Positions 46,010-55,650 are shown, numbered from the stretch's first letter. The stretch is DNA of 64,000 nt from Methylophaga sp. (GCA_011053005.1 DRHW01000001.1:49567-113566), one strand, 5' to 3'. Numbers and translations are program-made. The notes: generated by a model not told the origin, from the sequence alone.

Positions 46010-46933
46010 TTAGCTCTGGCGTTCATTCCATACCTGTTCTTGTTGAGCATTAATCGTTTCAGTAGCTTGGTGCTTACCCTTTATTAAACATTGCATCTGG
46101 TAAGACTGTATAAATTTCACTAAAGCAACATCATTAAAACGCGGTTTACGCTGGAACATGCTTTTAACATACCCCCACAACATCGCAAGCCCGCCGACAA
46201 TATAAGGAGGATGCAACATTCTAAACACCGATGAAGCTGAGATATAAAGCAGCCCCGTGCCCATAAAATATTGTCCAAAACCATGACGCATGCGACCGCT
46301 AAAAATGCCCTGCTGACTTGAACCCATTGGTCGAAGATGGATAAAATTAAGCTCTGGTTCATCCCAACTTACTGCAATCCAACCAAGTTGACGACATTTA
46401 TGGCAGTCAATGCCGTCCCACATAACCTGACGAACAAAACCACCAATTTCTTCAAAGCAAGTAAGACGATAAAATTTTGTCATGCCTACTGACATTTCAT
46501 CGCCACATTTTTCGCTGATCAATTCACCAGAGGTTTTATCTCTAAAATAGGCCTTGCCGCTACACGTACCAATACGGGGATTATCATTCATCCGTTGGAT
46601 CAGTATTTCAAAATATCTGGGAGGTAAATCTAAATCAAGATCAAACTTACATACAAAATCAAACTGGCTCGTATCAACTTTATCATAGCCATAATAAAAC
46701 GCCTCAATAACACCAGGACCAACACTTCGATGCCCGCGGTTTTCTCGTGTAACGATCTTTATAAAGGGATAACGACTGGCATAGTCTTGCAAAATTCCAG
46801 GTGTTTCATCTGTCGATCCATCATCGACAATCACCCATAAATCAGGCTTAACAGTTTGCGAAATCACACTATCTAAAGTCAGTTTCATATACTCTGCTTC
46901 ATTTCGGCAGGGTGACACTAATAAATAAGACAT
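46010..46933 (-). CDS. Glycosyltransferase family 2 (GT-A)
   Basis: The 307-residue enzyme starts SYLLVSPCRNEAEYMKLTLDSVISQ, has the nucleotide-binding VDDGSTDET, the metal motif DLDLDLP and later WDGIDCHKCRQLGW and LRPMGSSQQGIF. It is a typical inverting GT2 enzyme without full membrane domain (one hydrophobic stretch near 240-260). The acceptor and donor are unknown. AAGGA precedes the ATG, 18 bases after the upstream GT2 gene. Confidence 0.88.
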   Translation of the reverse strand: MSYLLVSPCRNEAEYMKLTLDSVISQTVKPDLWVIVDDGSTDETPGILQDYASRYPFIKIVTRENRGHRSVGPGVIEAFYYGYDKVDTSQFDFVCKFDLDLDLPPRYFEILIQRMNDNPRIGTCSGKAYFRDKTSGELISEKCGDEMSVGMTKFYRLTCFEEIGGFVRQVMWDGIDCHKCRQLGWIAVSWDEPELNFIHLRPMGSSQQGIFSGRMRHGFGQYFMGTGLLYISASSVFRMLHPPYIVGGLAMLWGYVKSMFQRKPRFNDVALVKFIQSYQMQCLIKGKHQATETINAQQEQVWNERQS

Positions 46934-46951
46934 AAAACTGTTTTTTCCTTG

Positions 46952-47944
46952 TTATTTATACTCAATTAATGAGCTCTTACGACCTAGCAAATGATTTTTC
47001 GCAAACCGCATTACACCCATAAACTGAGGAAATTTCCCACAAACATTTGATACGGCATAAGAAACGCCATTTATTATCGACATATTGTGTGAAATATTTT
47101 TAATTGACAACCTGAATATCTGCAAAGGGTAAAAACAAAATAACAACAGAAAGAAAGGAGTTAATAACAAGGCAAGTAATATTATAGTTAAGGGAAATAC
47201 GCCGCCCCATAATAAAATACTCTTTGTCGCTTTATAGTTATATTTTTCTGTCGACTGTCCATGTAAAAAATAACCGTGTGCATAAGCAAAACCTGCTCGT
47301 TTTGCTCGATTCCACCATTGGCTAACACGCGTCATCGCAGCATCATGTAATGTCATCTCACTATCTAAACGAACAATTTTCCAACCTTTTTCTCTCAATC
47401 GAAAACACATCTCAGGCTCCTCACCTGCGATCAACACACTATTATAACCACCCACCTGTGTAAAAGCTGAGACACGAATTAATGCATCGCCTCCACATGA
47501 TTTAGCTTCGCCAATAGGCGTATTCCATTCAATATCGCATAATTGGTTATAAATAGAATGTTCAGGAAATCGTTCGCGACGGCGACCGCATGCTACGGCA
47601 TAATCAACATTATCAAGCAAATACTGATATGCCATATCAACCCAACCTGCTTGAACCACACAATCGCCATCTATAAATTGAATAAATTCAATCTCAGGAC
47701 ACTTATCAACTAAATATTGTGCACCTGCATTACGTGCTCGTGCGGCAGTAAAGGGCGTATTTAAATCCAGAGAAACACAGTTAACATTGCGATCTAGTGC
47801 TTCTTGCAGACTATTATCACTGGAGCCAGAATCAACATAAATAATGTGCTGAATATCAGATTTAAGTGACTCGATACAATTTATTAATCGTTGGCCTTCA
47901 TTGCGTCCTATAATAACAGCGCCAACTATTATTCTTTTATTCAA
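46952..47944 (-). CDS. Glycosyltransferase family 2 with C-terminal membrane segments
   Basis: The 330-residue protein has a GT2 fold: AVIIGRNEGQRLINCIESLK, YVDSGSSDNSL, QFIDGDCVVQAGW and GGYNSVLIAGEEPEMCFRLREKGW. Two hydrophobic helices near 240-275 would anchor it in the inner membrane. The start is TTG at 47944, overlapping the upstream acyltransferase stop by 4 bases (TTGA), so coupled translation supports it. It resembles EPS transferases that act on lipid-linked intermediates. Confidence 0.87.
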   Translation of the reverse strand: MNKRIIVGAVIIGRNEGQRLINCIESLKSDIQHIIYVDSGSSDNSLQEALDRNVNCVSLDLNTPFTAARARNAGAQYLVDKCPEIEFIQFIDGDCVVQAGWVDMAYQYLLDNVDYAVACGRRRERFPEHSIYNQLCDIEWNTPIGEAKSCGGDALIRVSAFTQVGGYNSVLIAGEEPEMCFRLREKGWKIVRLDSEMTLHDAAMTRVSQWWNRAKRAGFAYAHGYFLHGQSTEKYNYKATKSILLWGGVFPLTIILLALLLTPFFLLLFCFYPLQIFRLSIKNISHNMSIINGVSYAVSNVCGKFPQFMGVMRFAKNHLLGRKSSLIEYK

Positions 47945-48462
47945 ACCTTGGCTTCCCTAGTCGAACCGATAACTTTTGCGGGAATGCCTGCCACAATAGA
48001 GCCCGCAGGTACATTTTTTACAACGACTGAATTCGCACCAATCAATGCGTTTCGTTCAATCAAAATGGGCCCAATTATCTTGGCACCAGCACCAATATCA
48101 ACATGACCTTCCAGTATCGGTGGTTTATCCGAGCCTCTTTTGACACCAATAGTCACTTGCTGATGTATTAAACAATTTACACCGATTACTGAATCACAAT
48201 GAATTACAATACCGTTTGGGTGAGGAATAAGTAACCCCCCACCAATTTTACAATTTAAGGGAATATCTGCTCCTGTTATAACGGACCAAAATAAGTGTCT
48301 TAAAACACATCGCTTAGAGAGTAATATACTAAGAATGGTATTCTGCTTCTTATAATGTTGATACTCACGAATAGACTTCAATAATTTCCGACTAGGATCC
48401 CAAAAACCACGTGGTTTTTCACGACTCCAATCTATTTTCAATTCATTTGACATAGTCGTCAC
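47941..48462 (-). CDS. Serine-acetyltransferase-like hexapeptide acyltransferase
   Basis: The 173-residue protein has left-handed beta-helix repeats: CKIGGGLLIPHPNGIVIHCDSVIGVNCLIHQQVTIG-type turns and the closing IGANSVVVKNVPAGSIVAGIPAKVIG. The GGGLLIPHPNGIVIH segment with a catalytic histidine resembles the CysE class. In EPS loci these enzymes usually acetylate sugars rather than serine. It overlaps the next upstream acyltransferase by 4 bases (ATGA). It is one of three such proteins within 2.6 kb. Confidence 0.85.
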   Translation of the reverse strand: MTTMSNELKIDWSREKPRGFWDPSRKLLKSIREYQHYKKQNTILSILLSKRCVLRHLFWSVITGADIPLNCKIGGGLLIPHPNGIVIHCDSVIGVNCLIHQQVTIGVKRGSDKPPILEGHVDIGAGAKIIGPILIERNALIGANSVVVKNVPAGSIVAGIPAKVIGSTREAKV

Positions 48463-48953
48463 ACCAACTTAGCAGGAATACCCACAACTGTTTTACCAGC
48501 AGGTACATCATTTAAAACAACTGCATTTGCGCCGATAGTTGCATGATCACCAATATTAACAAATCCTAATATTTTAGCTCCAGCACCCACGCTGACACCT
48601 ACCCCCAACACTGGTGCATCAAAGGGCTTGTCCAAGTAGCGGTTACCCAACGTAACACCTTGACGAATAATACAGTCATCGCCGATCACACAATTCCCAT
48701 GAATTACAATACCGTGCTGGTGTTCGAACACAACTCGCTCACCTAGTTTCGCCGTATAAGGCAGCTCAATACCATATTTAAATCGCACTCGCTGCTCCAT
48801 AAATCGATAAATTAAGCTCAAAGGTGCACGAATCAATTTTGATTTAATTGTCATCCGCCAATTGCCAAAACGGTATACAAATAATGCTCTAAACCCTGCC
48901 CTGTAAAGTGTACGACCATGGGCAATCCAATCACTTTTAATCTGATTTATCAT
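48459..48953 (-). CDS. Serine-acetyltransferase-like hexapeptide acyltransferase (second copy type)
   Basis: The 164-residue protein has a basic helical N-terminus (HGRTLYRAGFRALFVYRFGNWRM) and CysE-like repeats (LGERVVFEHQHGIVIHGNCVIGDDCIIRQGVTLG, then IGANAVVLNDVPAGKTVVGIPAK). It shares the architecture of the adjacent enzyme but is not a recent duplicate. The second His-containing turn (HQHGIVIHG) carries the probable catalytic base. It likely O-acetylates a sugar of the EPS. It ends with an ATGA overlap into the next gene. Confidence 0.85.
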   Translation of the reverse strand: MINQIKSDWIAHGRTLYRAGFRALFVYRFGNWRMTIKSKLIRAPLSLIYRFMEQRVRFKYGIELPYTAKLGERVVFEHQHGIVIHGNCVIGDDCIIRQGVTLGNRYLDKPFDAPVLGVGVSVGAGAKILGFVNIGDHATIGANAVVLNDVPAGKTVVGIPAKLV

Positions 48954-48962
48954 GAATATGGG

Positions 48963-49940
48963 TTATCTACCAATTTTGCTGAAAAAAATACTATTTCGCC
49001 AAAAATCATACAGCATTTTTTCAGGATCATTATCCGGTTTATTTTGAATAAAACGTCGTAAGCGCCAAAAAGCAAAACTCATACCCCATACTAAGTCAGC
49101 CAGCATGGTATATAAAACACCGTAATTTTTTATAAAGAAACGTTGTCTTGACTGAAACCAGTATTGTGGACGCCTGGCTTTTGTTTGACTGCCACTCACA
49201 ATGCCTGTGCTCTGCCCCACAAAATGAATTACTCGACTACTTGGCACATACCAGCATTGCCAGCCCTTACGTTTAGCCTGCAAACAAAAGTCAGTCTCCT
49301 CAAAATAAAGAAAATAGTCTTCATCCATTAAGCCGATATCATCAAAAACCTCTTGCCGGATAATCATACTTGCACCGGCAAGCCAATCTGTTGGAACGGC
49401 TAAATTTTCAATTTTAGTTGTCACTTTCCAACGTGATAACAATTTACTTATTGGCCCAAATCGTAATCCAGAATCCAACTCACTCAATATAGTGTGAAAA
49501 CGAAACGATGAACATTGTACCGTACCATCTAGCCCCTCTAATCGACTACCAGCGATACCGACATATGGATGCTCATTCATAAACTTAATTAATTCATTAA
49601 CAGCATACTCGCAGGGCAAAGTATCGGGATTCAACAGTAGATAATATTGATACAGACTTTGTTTATTGTTTAGTGCTTCCCTGATAGCAACATTATTGCC
49701 ATAAGAAAAGCCACCATTTTTTTCTGATGAAACTAATTTAACGAGACTTTCTAAGTTATTAGTTTCAATATACTTAGACAAAATATCTCTTGAATGATCC
49801 TTCGAATTATTATCGACAATGCTCACACGATCGACCGTACCATCCAATTGTGGAATCAATTTCTCTAAAGACCGGCAAACTAAATCTGCTGATTTGTAAT
49901 TGACAATAACCACCAATAATCTATAACTACCATTCAACAT
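48963..49940 (-). CDS. Glycosyltransferase family 2 (rhamnosyltransferase-like)
   Basis: An ATG at 49940 with GGGA six bases upstream is preferred to the TTG at 49970, giving 325 residues. The fold is GT2: RLLVVIVNYKSADLVCRSLEKL, SIVDNNSKDHS, YLLLNPDTLP and DWLAGASMIIRQEVFDDIGLMDEDYFLYFEETDFC. The EETDFC motif and length resemble rhamnosyl- or WbbL-type transferases. It lies in tight spacing with acyltransferase genes on both sides. The donor sugar is not determined by the sequence. Confidence 0.87.
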   Translation of the reverse strand: MLNGSYRLLVVIVNYKSADLVCRSLEKLIPQLDGTVDRVSIVDNNSKDHSRDILSKYIETNNLESLVKLVSSEKNGGFSYGNNVAIREALNNKQSLYQYYLLLNPDTLPCEYAVNELIKFMNEHPYVGIAGSRLEGLDGTVQCSSFRFHTILSELDSGLRFGPISKLLSRWKVTTKIENLAVPTDWLAGASMIIRQEVFDDIGLMDEDYFLYFEETDFCLQAKRKGWQCWYVPSSRVIHFVGQSTGIVSGSQTKARRPQYWFQSRQRFFIKNYGVLYTMLADLVWGMSFAFWRLRRFIQNKPDNDPEKMLYDFWRNSIFFSKIGR

Positions 49941-49966
49941 TGATATTCCCGCTATGTAAGTTAAGT

Positions 49967-50566
49967 TCAATGGTCATCGGGAAAAAAGCTCTTAACTCTC
50001 ATTGCTATCAAAGTGGGTTCCAAATCAGCATCATAAGAACCCTCACGTTTTTTTATAAGGGATGACCATGGTAACTGATTAGTTTCATCTTCAAGTCGTC
50101 TCACTAAATCACTTACCATTCCTATATGTCTTGCCGGCACACCTGCAACAATAGAGTTTTCGGCGACATCTTTCGACACAACCGCACCTGCAGCAACGAT
50201 AGCATTAGGACCAATGGTCACATTAGGCAAAATAATGGCACCATGACCAATAAAGACATTATCTTTAATATCAATTTTTCCGACGCGATCAAGTTTCTTA
50301 CTGAAGGCCCTATTCAGCATTGAGATAGAACCATCATGACCCAATAGAGTACATGCTGACAACATAACGTTATTACCAAGGGATGTATATTCTGGGTCGG
50401 TTATATTCGTAAATGGCCAAAAAGCACAATCATCACCAATAGAATAAAAGCGACCCCATTTTTTCTCAAATCTGGCAAACTCTTCTCCGGATGGTTTACC
50501 AAACTTGACATATAACTTTCTATAGCCCTTAGAAAATGCTATTTTTTTAACTAATTTTTTTATCAT
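49967..50566 (-). CDS. Left-handed beta-helix acyltransferase (maltose/galactoside acetyltransferase-like)
   Basis: The 199-residue protein has a lysine-rich start, a TNITDPEYTSLGNNVMLSACTLLGHD region and hexapeptide turns ending IGPNAIVAAGAVVSKDVAENSIVAGVPARHIG. This resembles WbbJ/LacA-type O-acetyltransferases. It is the probable founder of a decayed copy at 52.1-52.25 kb, which keeps the TNITDPEYT motif. The sugar acceptor is unknown. Confidence 0.86.
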   Translation of the reverse strand: MIKKLVKKIAFSKGYRKLYVKFGKPSGEEFARFEKKWGRFYSIGDDCAFWPFTNITDPEYTSLGNNVMLSACTLLGHDGSISMLNRAFSKKLDRVGKIDIKDNVFIGHGAIILPNVTIGPNAIVAAGAVVSKDVAENSIVAGVPARHIGMVSDLVRRLEDETNQLPWSSLIKKREGSYDADLEPTLIAMRVKSFFPDDH

Positions 50567-50786
50567 TATCCACTAACTCCGCAGGACTAAAGCAGCTCAT
50601 CTTAATAATATTGCCAATAACATATGTTCACCTAACAAAAAAAGAATTTTAATCCGTCTACAATACAATATCACCGGGATGTAAAGACACTACCTGAAAA
50701 TATTTTATAAAATAAAAGAACATCAAAAGACCTGTTTCCATTCATTACAAATAATTTCAATTCTAACGTCTTAGCTTCTATTTATT
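50567..50786. other. Gap between acyltransferase and GT4 genes
   Basis: 220 AT-rich bases with no supported gene. It marks a break in the otherwise tight gene packing and may hold a promoter for the genes downstream. Confidence 0.35.
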
Positions 50787-51950
50787 CTAAATAACCCTCT
50801 GAATCTCATTTTGAAACCTCTCTCCCCATGCTTTCCAATTGAGAACTTTTTCATAATGCATTCGTGCATTGTGCGACAATCTGGCATAAGTAGTTTCATC
50901 TTTCCAAATATTAGCTATTCGATCCGCATACACCACTGCCTCATCAGTTAAATCAAATAAATAGCCATTGTGATCATTAACTACAATTGTTGGGACACCC
51001 CCTGTGTCAGTACCCATGACTGGTAGACCATAAGCACAGGCCTCAGCAAAAACAAGACCAAAAGCTTCATGACGTGTTGGCAGTAAAAAAATATGGGAAT
51101 TAACAAAGTAATTTGATAGCACCTGATTTTGCTCTGAAATATTTTTATCGAGGTTGGGAATAACTTTAAACCAACTAGGATAATCATTAAAAGGAGGCTT
51201 ACATCCAATTACAGTTAATGTTGACCTGATTCCTTGCTCATTTAAAATTTTCACAGTATTGAAAGCAATATCTCCACCTTTAACGGACCAATCACGACCA
51301 ACAAACAAAATATTACATATAGATTTTGAACTGCGGTTTGCTGAGATGATATGAGAAGCTGGGATATCGTTAATATCAAAATTAGCTCCTGAGGGTATAA
51401 CTACTACTCTATTCGGCTCGGCATTATAATAATCTATTGCTGAATCAGCAGCCCATTTTGAAGGGTAGATGCAGAGTGATGATCTCTGGATTGTACTGTG
51501 CTCTTTAAAGTCACCTTCTTCTTTCATTTTCGCAGAAACATTATCGAAACCATTGTAATATTTGACCATTAGATCAAATGTAATGTCTGAGGTATAAATT
51601 AAGGGTAACTTTGACTTTAGGTATGGAATCAAATGAGAACCACGTGATGTAAATATAAAATCATATTTTTTAAAACTAAAAAAAAGTCTTATACTAAAAT
51701 ATAACCCCAAAAATTTATACAAAGGAGTCCAGCTATAAAATTCCTTTGCGTTGTTGTGGCTAAGGCTATAGATTCTATGTAAAATTTTTAACCCACACCG
51801 GACTAGAACACCACTTGCCCAATATAAGTCTACTAAATTACCATTATCGTGCAATGCGGTTTGCATATAGTACTGGATACCTGAGTTAGATTTTTTATCA
51901 TTTGGATCAAAAAAAGATAAATATGCAATTTTGTATTTTGAATTTTTCAT
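50787..51950 (-). CDS. Glycosyltransferase family 4
   Basis: The 387-residue protein has a GT-B fold. N-terminal part: YLSFFDPNDKKSNSGIQYYM and FIFTSRGSHLIPYLK; C-terminal GT4 part: ILFVGRDWSVKGGDIAF, FLLPTRHEAFGLVFAEACAYGLPVMGTDTGGVP with the E-x7-E pair. Codon use is more AT-rich than in the upstream housekeeping genes. It probably adds one sugar of the repeat. It stands between gaps, with decayed genes on its upstream side. Confidence 0.88.
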   Translation of the reverse strand: MKNSKYKIAYLSFFDPNDKKSNSGIQYYMQTALHDNGNLVDLYWASGVLVRCGLKILHRIYSLSHNNAKEFYSWTPLYKFLGLYFSIRLFFSFKKYDFIFTSRGSHLIPYLKSKLPLIYTSDITFDLMVKYYNGFDNVSAKMKEEGDFKEHSTIQRSSLCIYPSKWAADSAIDYYNAEPNRVVVIPSGANFDINDIPASHIISANRSSKSICNILFVGRDWSVKGGDIAFNTVKILNEQGIRSTLTVIGCKPPFNDYPSWFKVIPNLDKNISEQNQVLSNYFVNSHIFLLPTRHEAFGLVFAEACAYGLPVMGTDTGGVPTIVVNDHNGYLFDLTDEAVVYADRIANIWKDETTYARLSHNARMHYEKVLNWKAWGERFQNEIQRVI

Positions 51951-52042
51951 TGTTTTATATCTTTAGTATCGGTGATTTTACTGGTTTCTATACAAGTAGT
52001 TTGTAGTATGTTAGCAAATCTAGGGTTAATTTTTCTCACTGG

Positions 52043-52250
52043 TTAATATTTCCTGTAAAGTCCCTTCAACAATGCCGTAGCACCATCCCGCGTATATTTA
52101 ACCGCATATTGATAAGCGCCACATTATTTCTAATTTTTGTATATTCTGGATCGGTGATATTAGTATACGGTTAGATAGTGCAGCTATAACTTATGGGAAG
52201 ATAACGCCTCCAATTTTTTCGTATTATGTAAATTCAGAGCTTGGCTATTT
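52043..52250 (-). pseudogene. Remnants of a glycan gene: acyltransferase fragment and an unidentified C-terminus
   Basis: Leftward, a fragment around 52110-52245 encodes TNITDPEYTKIRNNVALIN, matching TNITDPEYTSLGNNVML of the acyltransferase at 49967-50566, and nucleotide similarity continues on its upstream side with frame breaks. Directly after it, in another frame, is YAVKYTRDGATALLKGLYRKY and a stop (52043-52108), which looks like the end of another protein. No intact start or frame remains. This indicates decay or recombination scars in the EPS locus. Confidence 0.6.
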
Positions 52251-52498
52251 ACATAACTTGATGTAAAGTTTTTTGAACTTCCCTGCTCTGAATGAAATCA
52301 GTTTAATTATTTTTTATCATCGTGAGAATAATTTGTGCATATTTATCATTGATAATTCATTTATTGCGATTATGTATCACAATATCTACATTATATTAAG
52401 CTCAAAAGCGAACATGTAAGACTTTATACAAAATAGATTCAAATTACTCTGCTGCATGATAATTTCGTTTATATCCATGCATTACCACCACATAATCA
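52251..52498. other. AT-rich gap downstream of the Wzx-like gene
   Basis: No supported gene or terminator. Together with 51951-52042 it makes up the rest of a 550-base gap in the EPS locus. Confidence 0.35.
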
Positions 52499-53845
52499 TC
52501 ATAAAAATATTAATTTCAATTGCTGACCTACGAAGTACCCTACAGGAATCAACGGTAACATCATTATTTCACGGTAGAAATTAAAGAAATATTTTCGCTT
52601 CATAATAATCATAGATATAACTATCTTCAATACTGGGTTAATGGCAATCGCTAGTATAGCCCCATCTAATCCATAATAAACATAAGCAATGGGCACAGAG
52701 ATATACAAAGTAAGAACCATTAGAGATGCCGATATGCTGGCATATTTGGGTTTGCCATAGGACATAAATAATTGGTCTGCAAGCATAAACCCCACGGAAA
52801 TCAATGATAACGATAAGATTTCCAACATCTGACCAGCTGGCTGATATCTAGAATCATATAAAAATTCAACAATAACAGTACCAAACGAAAATAAAAAACC
52901 CGCAACAGGCATAGTAACCAAGTCAATTTTAAAACGAAGGTTATAATAAATACTCTTTACTTGATTTGGATTATTCCTGATAGTATCACTTAAGAAGGGA
53001 AATAATATTGACATTAATAATTTTAAAATAATGTCTTTAAGTGAATTCGCTAAAAAAAAAGCTATTGTGTATATGCCTAATAGCTCCGGACTAATCAGTC
53101 CTCCTAAGATAAGTCTATCACCTTGATTAAGCATAAAACCCAAAATAGAAGATAGGAATATCCATTTCCCGAAATGAAAGATTTCATGTACCGACGTAGA
53201 ATCCCATTGAAACCTGCATTTCCCCCCAACGTCCATAACGTGCGATAGCAGCATTTTTACAATAGAAGATATTATCCCACCAAATACCAAGGCCCAAATA
53301 TCTCGTTGAAACCAGGCCCAAAAAAGCATAACTATAAGCCCTACTAGCTGACTAAATAGATCGATTTGAACTAGCTTGGCCATCATCAGCTTTCTATTTA
53401 AAACGAATATATACGTCGAATTAAAACCAGAAATGATAGCTGACAATGATACCACGCCTAATATAAATGGAAGCTGAGTATCGCCATACACACTTTGTGA
53501 GTCTAGATATCCTGCTCGACCTAAGTAAAAAACTCCGCCGCTAATCATCAACGCTAAAAAAAAGATTACAAAGCCTCTTATGATCTGAATAGTCCAAGCG
53601 GTATTAAGATAATCTGTATCTTCTCCTCTCTTACTTTGAACAATACTTTGTAATAATCCGACATTTGAAAACATTCCAATGCCCACCATTATGACAGCTA
53701 CTATTGACATCACACCAAACATCTCGGGCACAAGTAAACGAGTGAGTATTAAATTACTGCCTAATCGCATAACTTGTGAAAATAACTGGCCAAATATAAC
53801 CCAATTTGCAGAGTAGAAAACTCGTTGTTTAATAGATTTAGACAT
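52499..53845 (-). CDS. Wzx-like polysaccharide flippase (MOP superfamily)
   Basis: The 448-residue membrane protein has about 12-14 helices and starts SKSIKQRVFYSANWVIFGQLFSQVMRLGSNLILTRLLVPEMFGVMSIV, the pattern of polysaccharide biosynthesis/flippase proteins (Polysacc_synt, WzxC-like). It would move lipid-linked repeat units across the inner membrane. It starts 8 bases after the Wzy-like gene, which suggests a flippase-polymerase pair. Confidence 0.88.
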   Translation of the reverse strand: MSKSIKQRVFYSANWVIFGQLFSQVMRLGSNLILTRLLVPEMFGVMSIVAVIMVGIGMFSNVGLLQSIVQSKRGEDTDYLNTAWTIQIIRGFVIFFLALMISGGVFYLGRAGYLDSQSVYGDTQLPFILGVVSLSAIISGFNSTYIFVLNRKLMMAKLVQIDLFSQLVGLIVMLFWAWFQRDIWALVFGGIISSIVKMLLSHVMDVGGKCRFQWDSTSVHEIFHFGKWIFLSSILGFMLNQGDRLILGGLISPELLGIYTIAFFLANSLKDIILKLLMSILFPFLSDTIRNNPNQVKSIYYNLRFKIDLVTMPVAGFLFSFGTVIVEFLYDSRYQPAGQMLEILSLSLISVGFMLADQLFMSYGKPKYASISASLMVLTLYISVPIAYVYYGLDGAILAIAINPVLKIVISMIIMKRKYFFNFYREIMMLPLIPVGYFVGQQLKLIFL

Positions 53846-53853
53846 TCATATAA

Positions 53854-55218
53854 TCAGGTAATTGAAAGGGTTATATTTTTGGAAATGATATCTTCTGCTC
53901 GTCCTAATAGAATTCCAGCTAACAACCAAAGCCAAGGAGCTAACGATGCATTAGGTAGTTGATCGATCATTATGAGCCCCACTAATAAGGCATGTGCTGA
54001 TAACAGTACTAATTCTTCTTTAGATTTGACTATTTTAGCTGCCTGCGAAGCTCTTATAATTGTGATAGCTAACAACCCAAACTCTGCAATAAAGCCAAAG
54101 AAACCAAATTGACCAAATGTGATAATCCAGCGTCCATCAGTCACACTTTCATCTTTACCTGTTGCTTCGTTATAAACACGGTTTCTCCCCCATCCCCCCC
54201 AGCCGAAAAAGAACTTTTCTCGGCCTCTGGCTAATAGAATACTCTCATTTTTAAATCTGTAATCTAACGAACTCGCCCGTTCAGGACTAATGGTTCTGGC
54301 AACTTCAATTAATTCATGATGTGGAAATACTTTCATGATCGACATCGTGGGATAGAACAGGGCCAGTGCAGCTAAAATTAAGGCTACTCTTATTTGAGTT
54401 CTGGGCTTGGCTAGCTTAATTATTATGAGTCCAAAAATACCATAGAGTAACGAGGCCAAACTTTTACACAAAATTAAAACCATTAACAAATAATAACTGA
54501 CGACTACAGGCGAAAATTGTCGTATCTTTTTGTTATTTGTCCATAATGCAGTTGCTGAAATAAACACAACAGCGGAAAAAAAAGCGACTAACAAGCCATG
54601 ACCCATAAAAACAACCGCTCTAAAACCACCACCACGTGCTTGTTGGGCAAAACTATGAGGAAAATAACCATAAACCCAAGTATGTAACTGTGGACTCATT
54701 CGAATTTCAAATAAGATTAGTATTGAATAAAATAGCCCTGCCACAACTATAATTTTAAATATTAATAAGTGATTTTGATAGGTTCGAAAGAATTGCCACC
54801 CCATAAAAAATGGCGTTATAAGTAACATCTGATTGACGACTGTTGAAAATGCATCATGCATCGATAAGCCGGGTAAAAATCGGTCACTGACAATCACTGC
54901 TTCTTGGTTATTCATGACTGTAATAAAAGGCCCTATAATAAGCATCAGAACCAGTAGCTTGGTTAACCCTTTATTTTTAAAATAATGTACCGGTTTTTTT
55001 ACCACAAACCAACAACCGATCATAGCTGAAATCACAGGAATTGAATTTTTTCCGAATGCAGGAATAAAAGGTAAATCAACATCGGTACCAACAGGCAAGA
55101 ACATAAAGCCTCCCAGAATTACCCATATTGTGGCAACTTGAATTGTTCTTGTTTGGTACAGATAAATAGCCATAAATGGCCAAAACAGCATTACTGCGTA
55201 AGCAAATCCATTTCCCAT
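53854..55218 (-). CDS. Wzy/O-antigen-ligase-like membrane protein (probable EPS polymerase)
   Basis: The 454-residue protein has about 10-12 helices and a large extracytoplasmic loop (roughly 290-370) with RASSLDYRFKNESILLARGREKFFFGWGGWGRN. The (S/A)-D-Y-R-F and FGWGGWGRN region resembles the loop of O-antigen ligase/Wzy family proteins. It likely polymerises repeat units in the periplasm. It is followed by the Wzx-like gene. Assignment between polymerase and ligase rests on the neighbours. Confidence 0.78.
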   Translation of the reverse strand: MGNGFAYAVMLFWPFMAIYLYQTRTIQVATIWVILGGFMFLPVGTDVDLPFIPAFGKNSIPVISAMIGCWFVVKKPVHYFKNKGLTKLLVLMLIIGPFITVMNNQEAVIVSDRFLPGLSMHDAFSTVVNQMLLITPFFMGWQFFRTYQNHLLIFKIIVVAGLFYSILILFEIRMSPQLHTWVYGYFPHSFAQQARGGGFRAVVFMGHGLLVAFFSAVVFISATALWTNNKKIRQFSPVVVSYYLLMVLILCKSLASLLYGIFGLIIIKLAKPRTQIRVALILAALALFYPTMSIMKVFPHHELIEVARTISPERASSLDYRFKNESILLARGREKFFFGWGGWGRNRVYNEATGKDESVTDGRWIITFGQFGFFGFIAEFGLLAITIIRASQAAKIVKSKEELVLLSAHALLVGLIMIDQLPNASLAPWLWLLAGILLGRAEDIISKNITLSIT

Positions 55219-55439
55219 AACTTATCTATTATTCTCCATTGACAAAATTATGCGACTGTATAGAAATAGTATTGTTGCATGTGTTAATTCAATAAGTGTT
55301 TGATTTTTCATAACTTCAGATTTTGTTGATTCAGATGATGACTAAAAATAGTAATATAGACAGGAGACGGGTCCATAAATAGAGAGAAGACATACCATTA
55401 CAGGGATCCAACATTCGAGTTGTACTGGTCGATTTTTAA
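55219..55439. other. Gap upstream of the Wzy-like gene
   Basis: 220 bases without a gene. It contains the possible end of the IS3-type remnant near 55415-55440 and presumably the promoter of the Wzy-Wzx genes. Confidence 0.35.
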
Positions 55440-55640
55440 TGAAGTAACTTTAAGCCGCTTTTTTCAATTCTGCCATTTTTTATTTTTTGCACGGGGGTAA
55501 TCTATACAAGCTTGGAATGGATTCGCTTGTAGTTATAAAAATAAATCTAACTATCAAAGGTGCGGACAGCTGCAACATGATGAAAACGTAAAATGATTGA
55601 GCCTTTGCGATTTTAAGCTACTGAAAAACCGTTCAATTAC
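55440..55640 (-). mobile_element. IS3-type transposase C-terminal remnant
   Basis: Leftward, the bases near 55640-55570 encode VIERFFSSLKSQRLNHF, and after frame breaks the next part encodes FYNYKRIHSKL and ITPVQ. These match the end of the IS3-family integrase (VERFFRSLKxE..., FYNxxRxHSxLGYxSP). Stops and shifts show it is dead. The sequence around 55415-55440 (TTGTACTGGTCG) may be part of the old element end. No transposase start or full terminal repeats were found. Confidence 0.7.
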
Positions 55641-55650
55641 AATCCATGCT

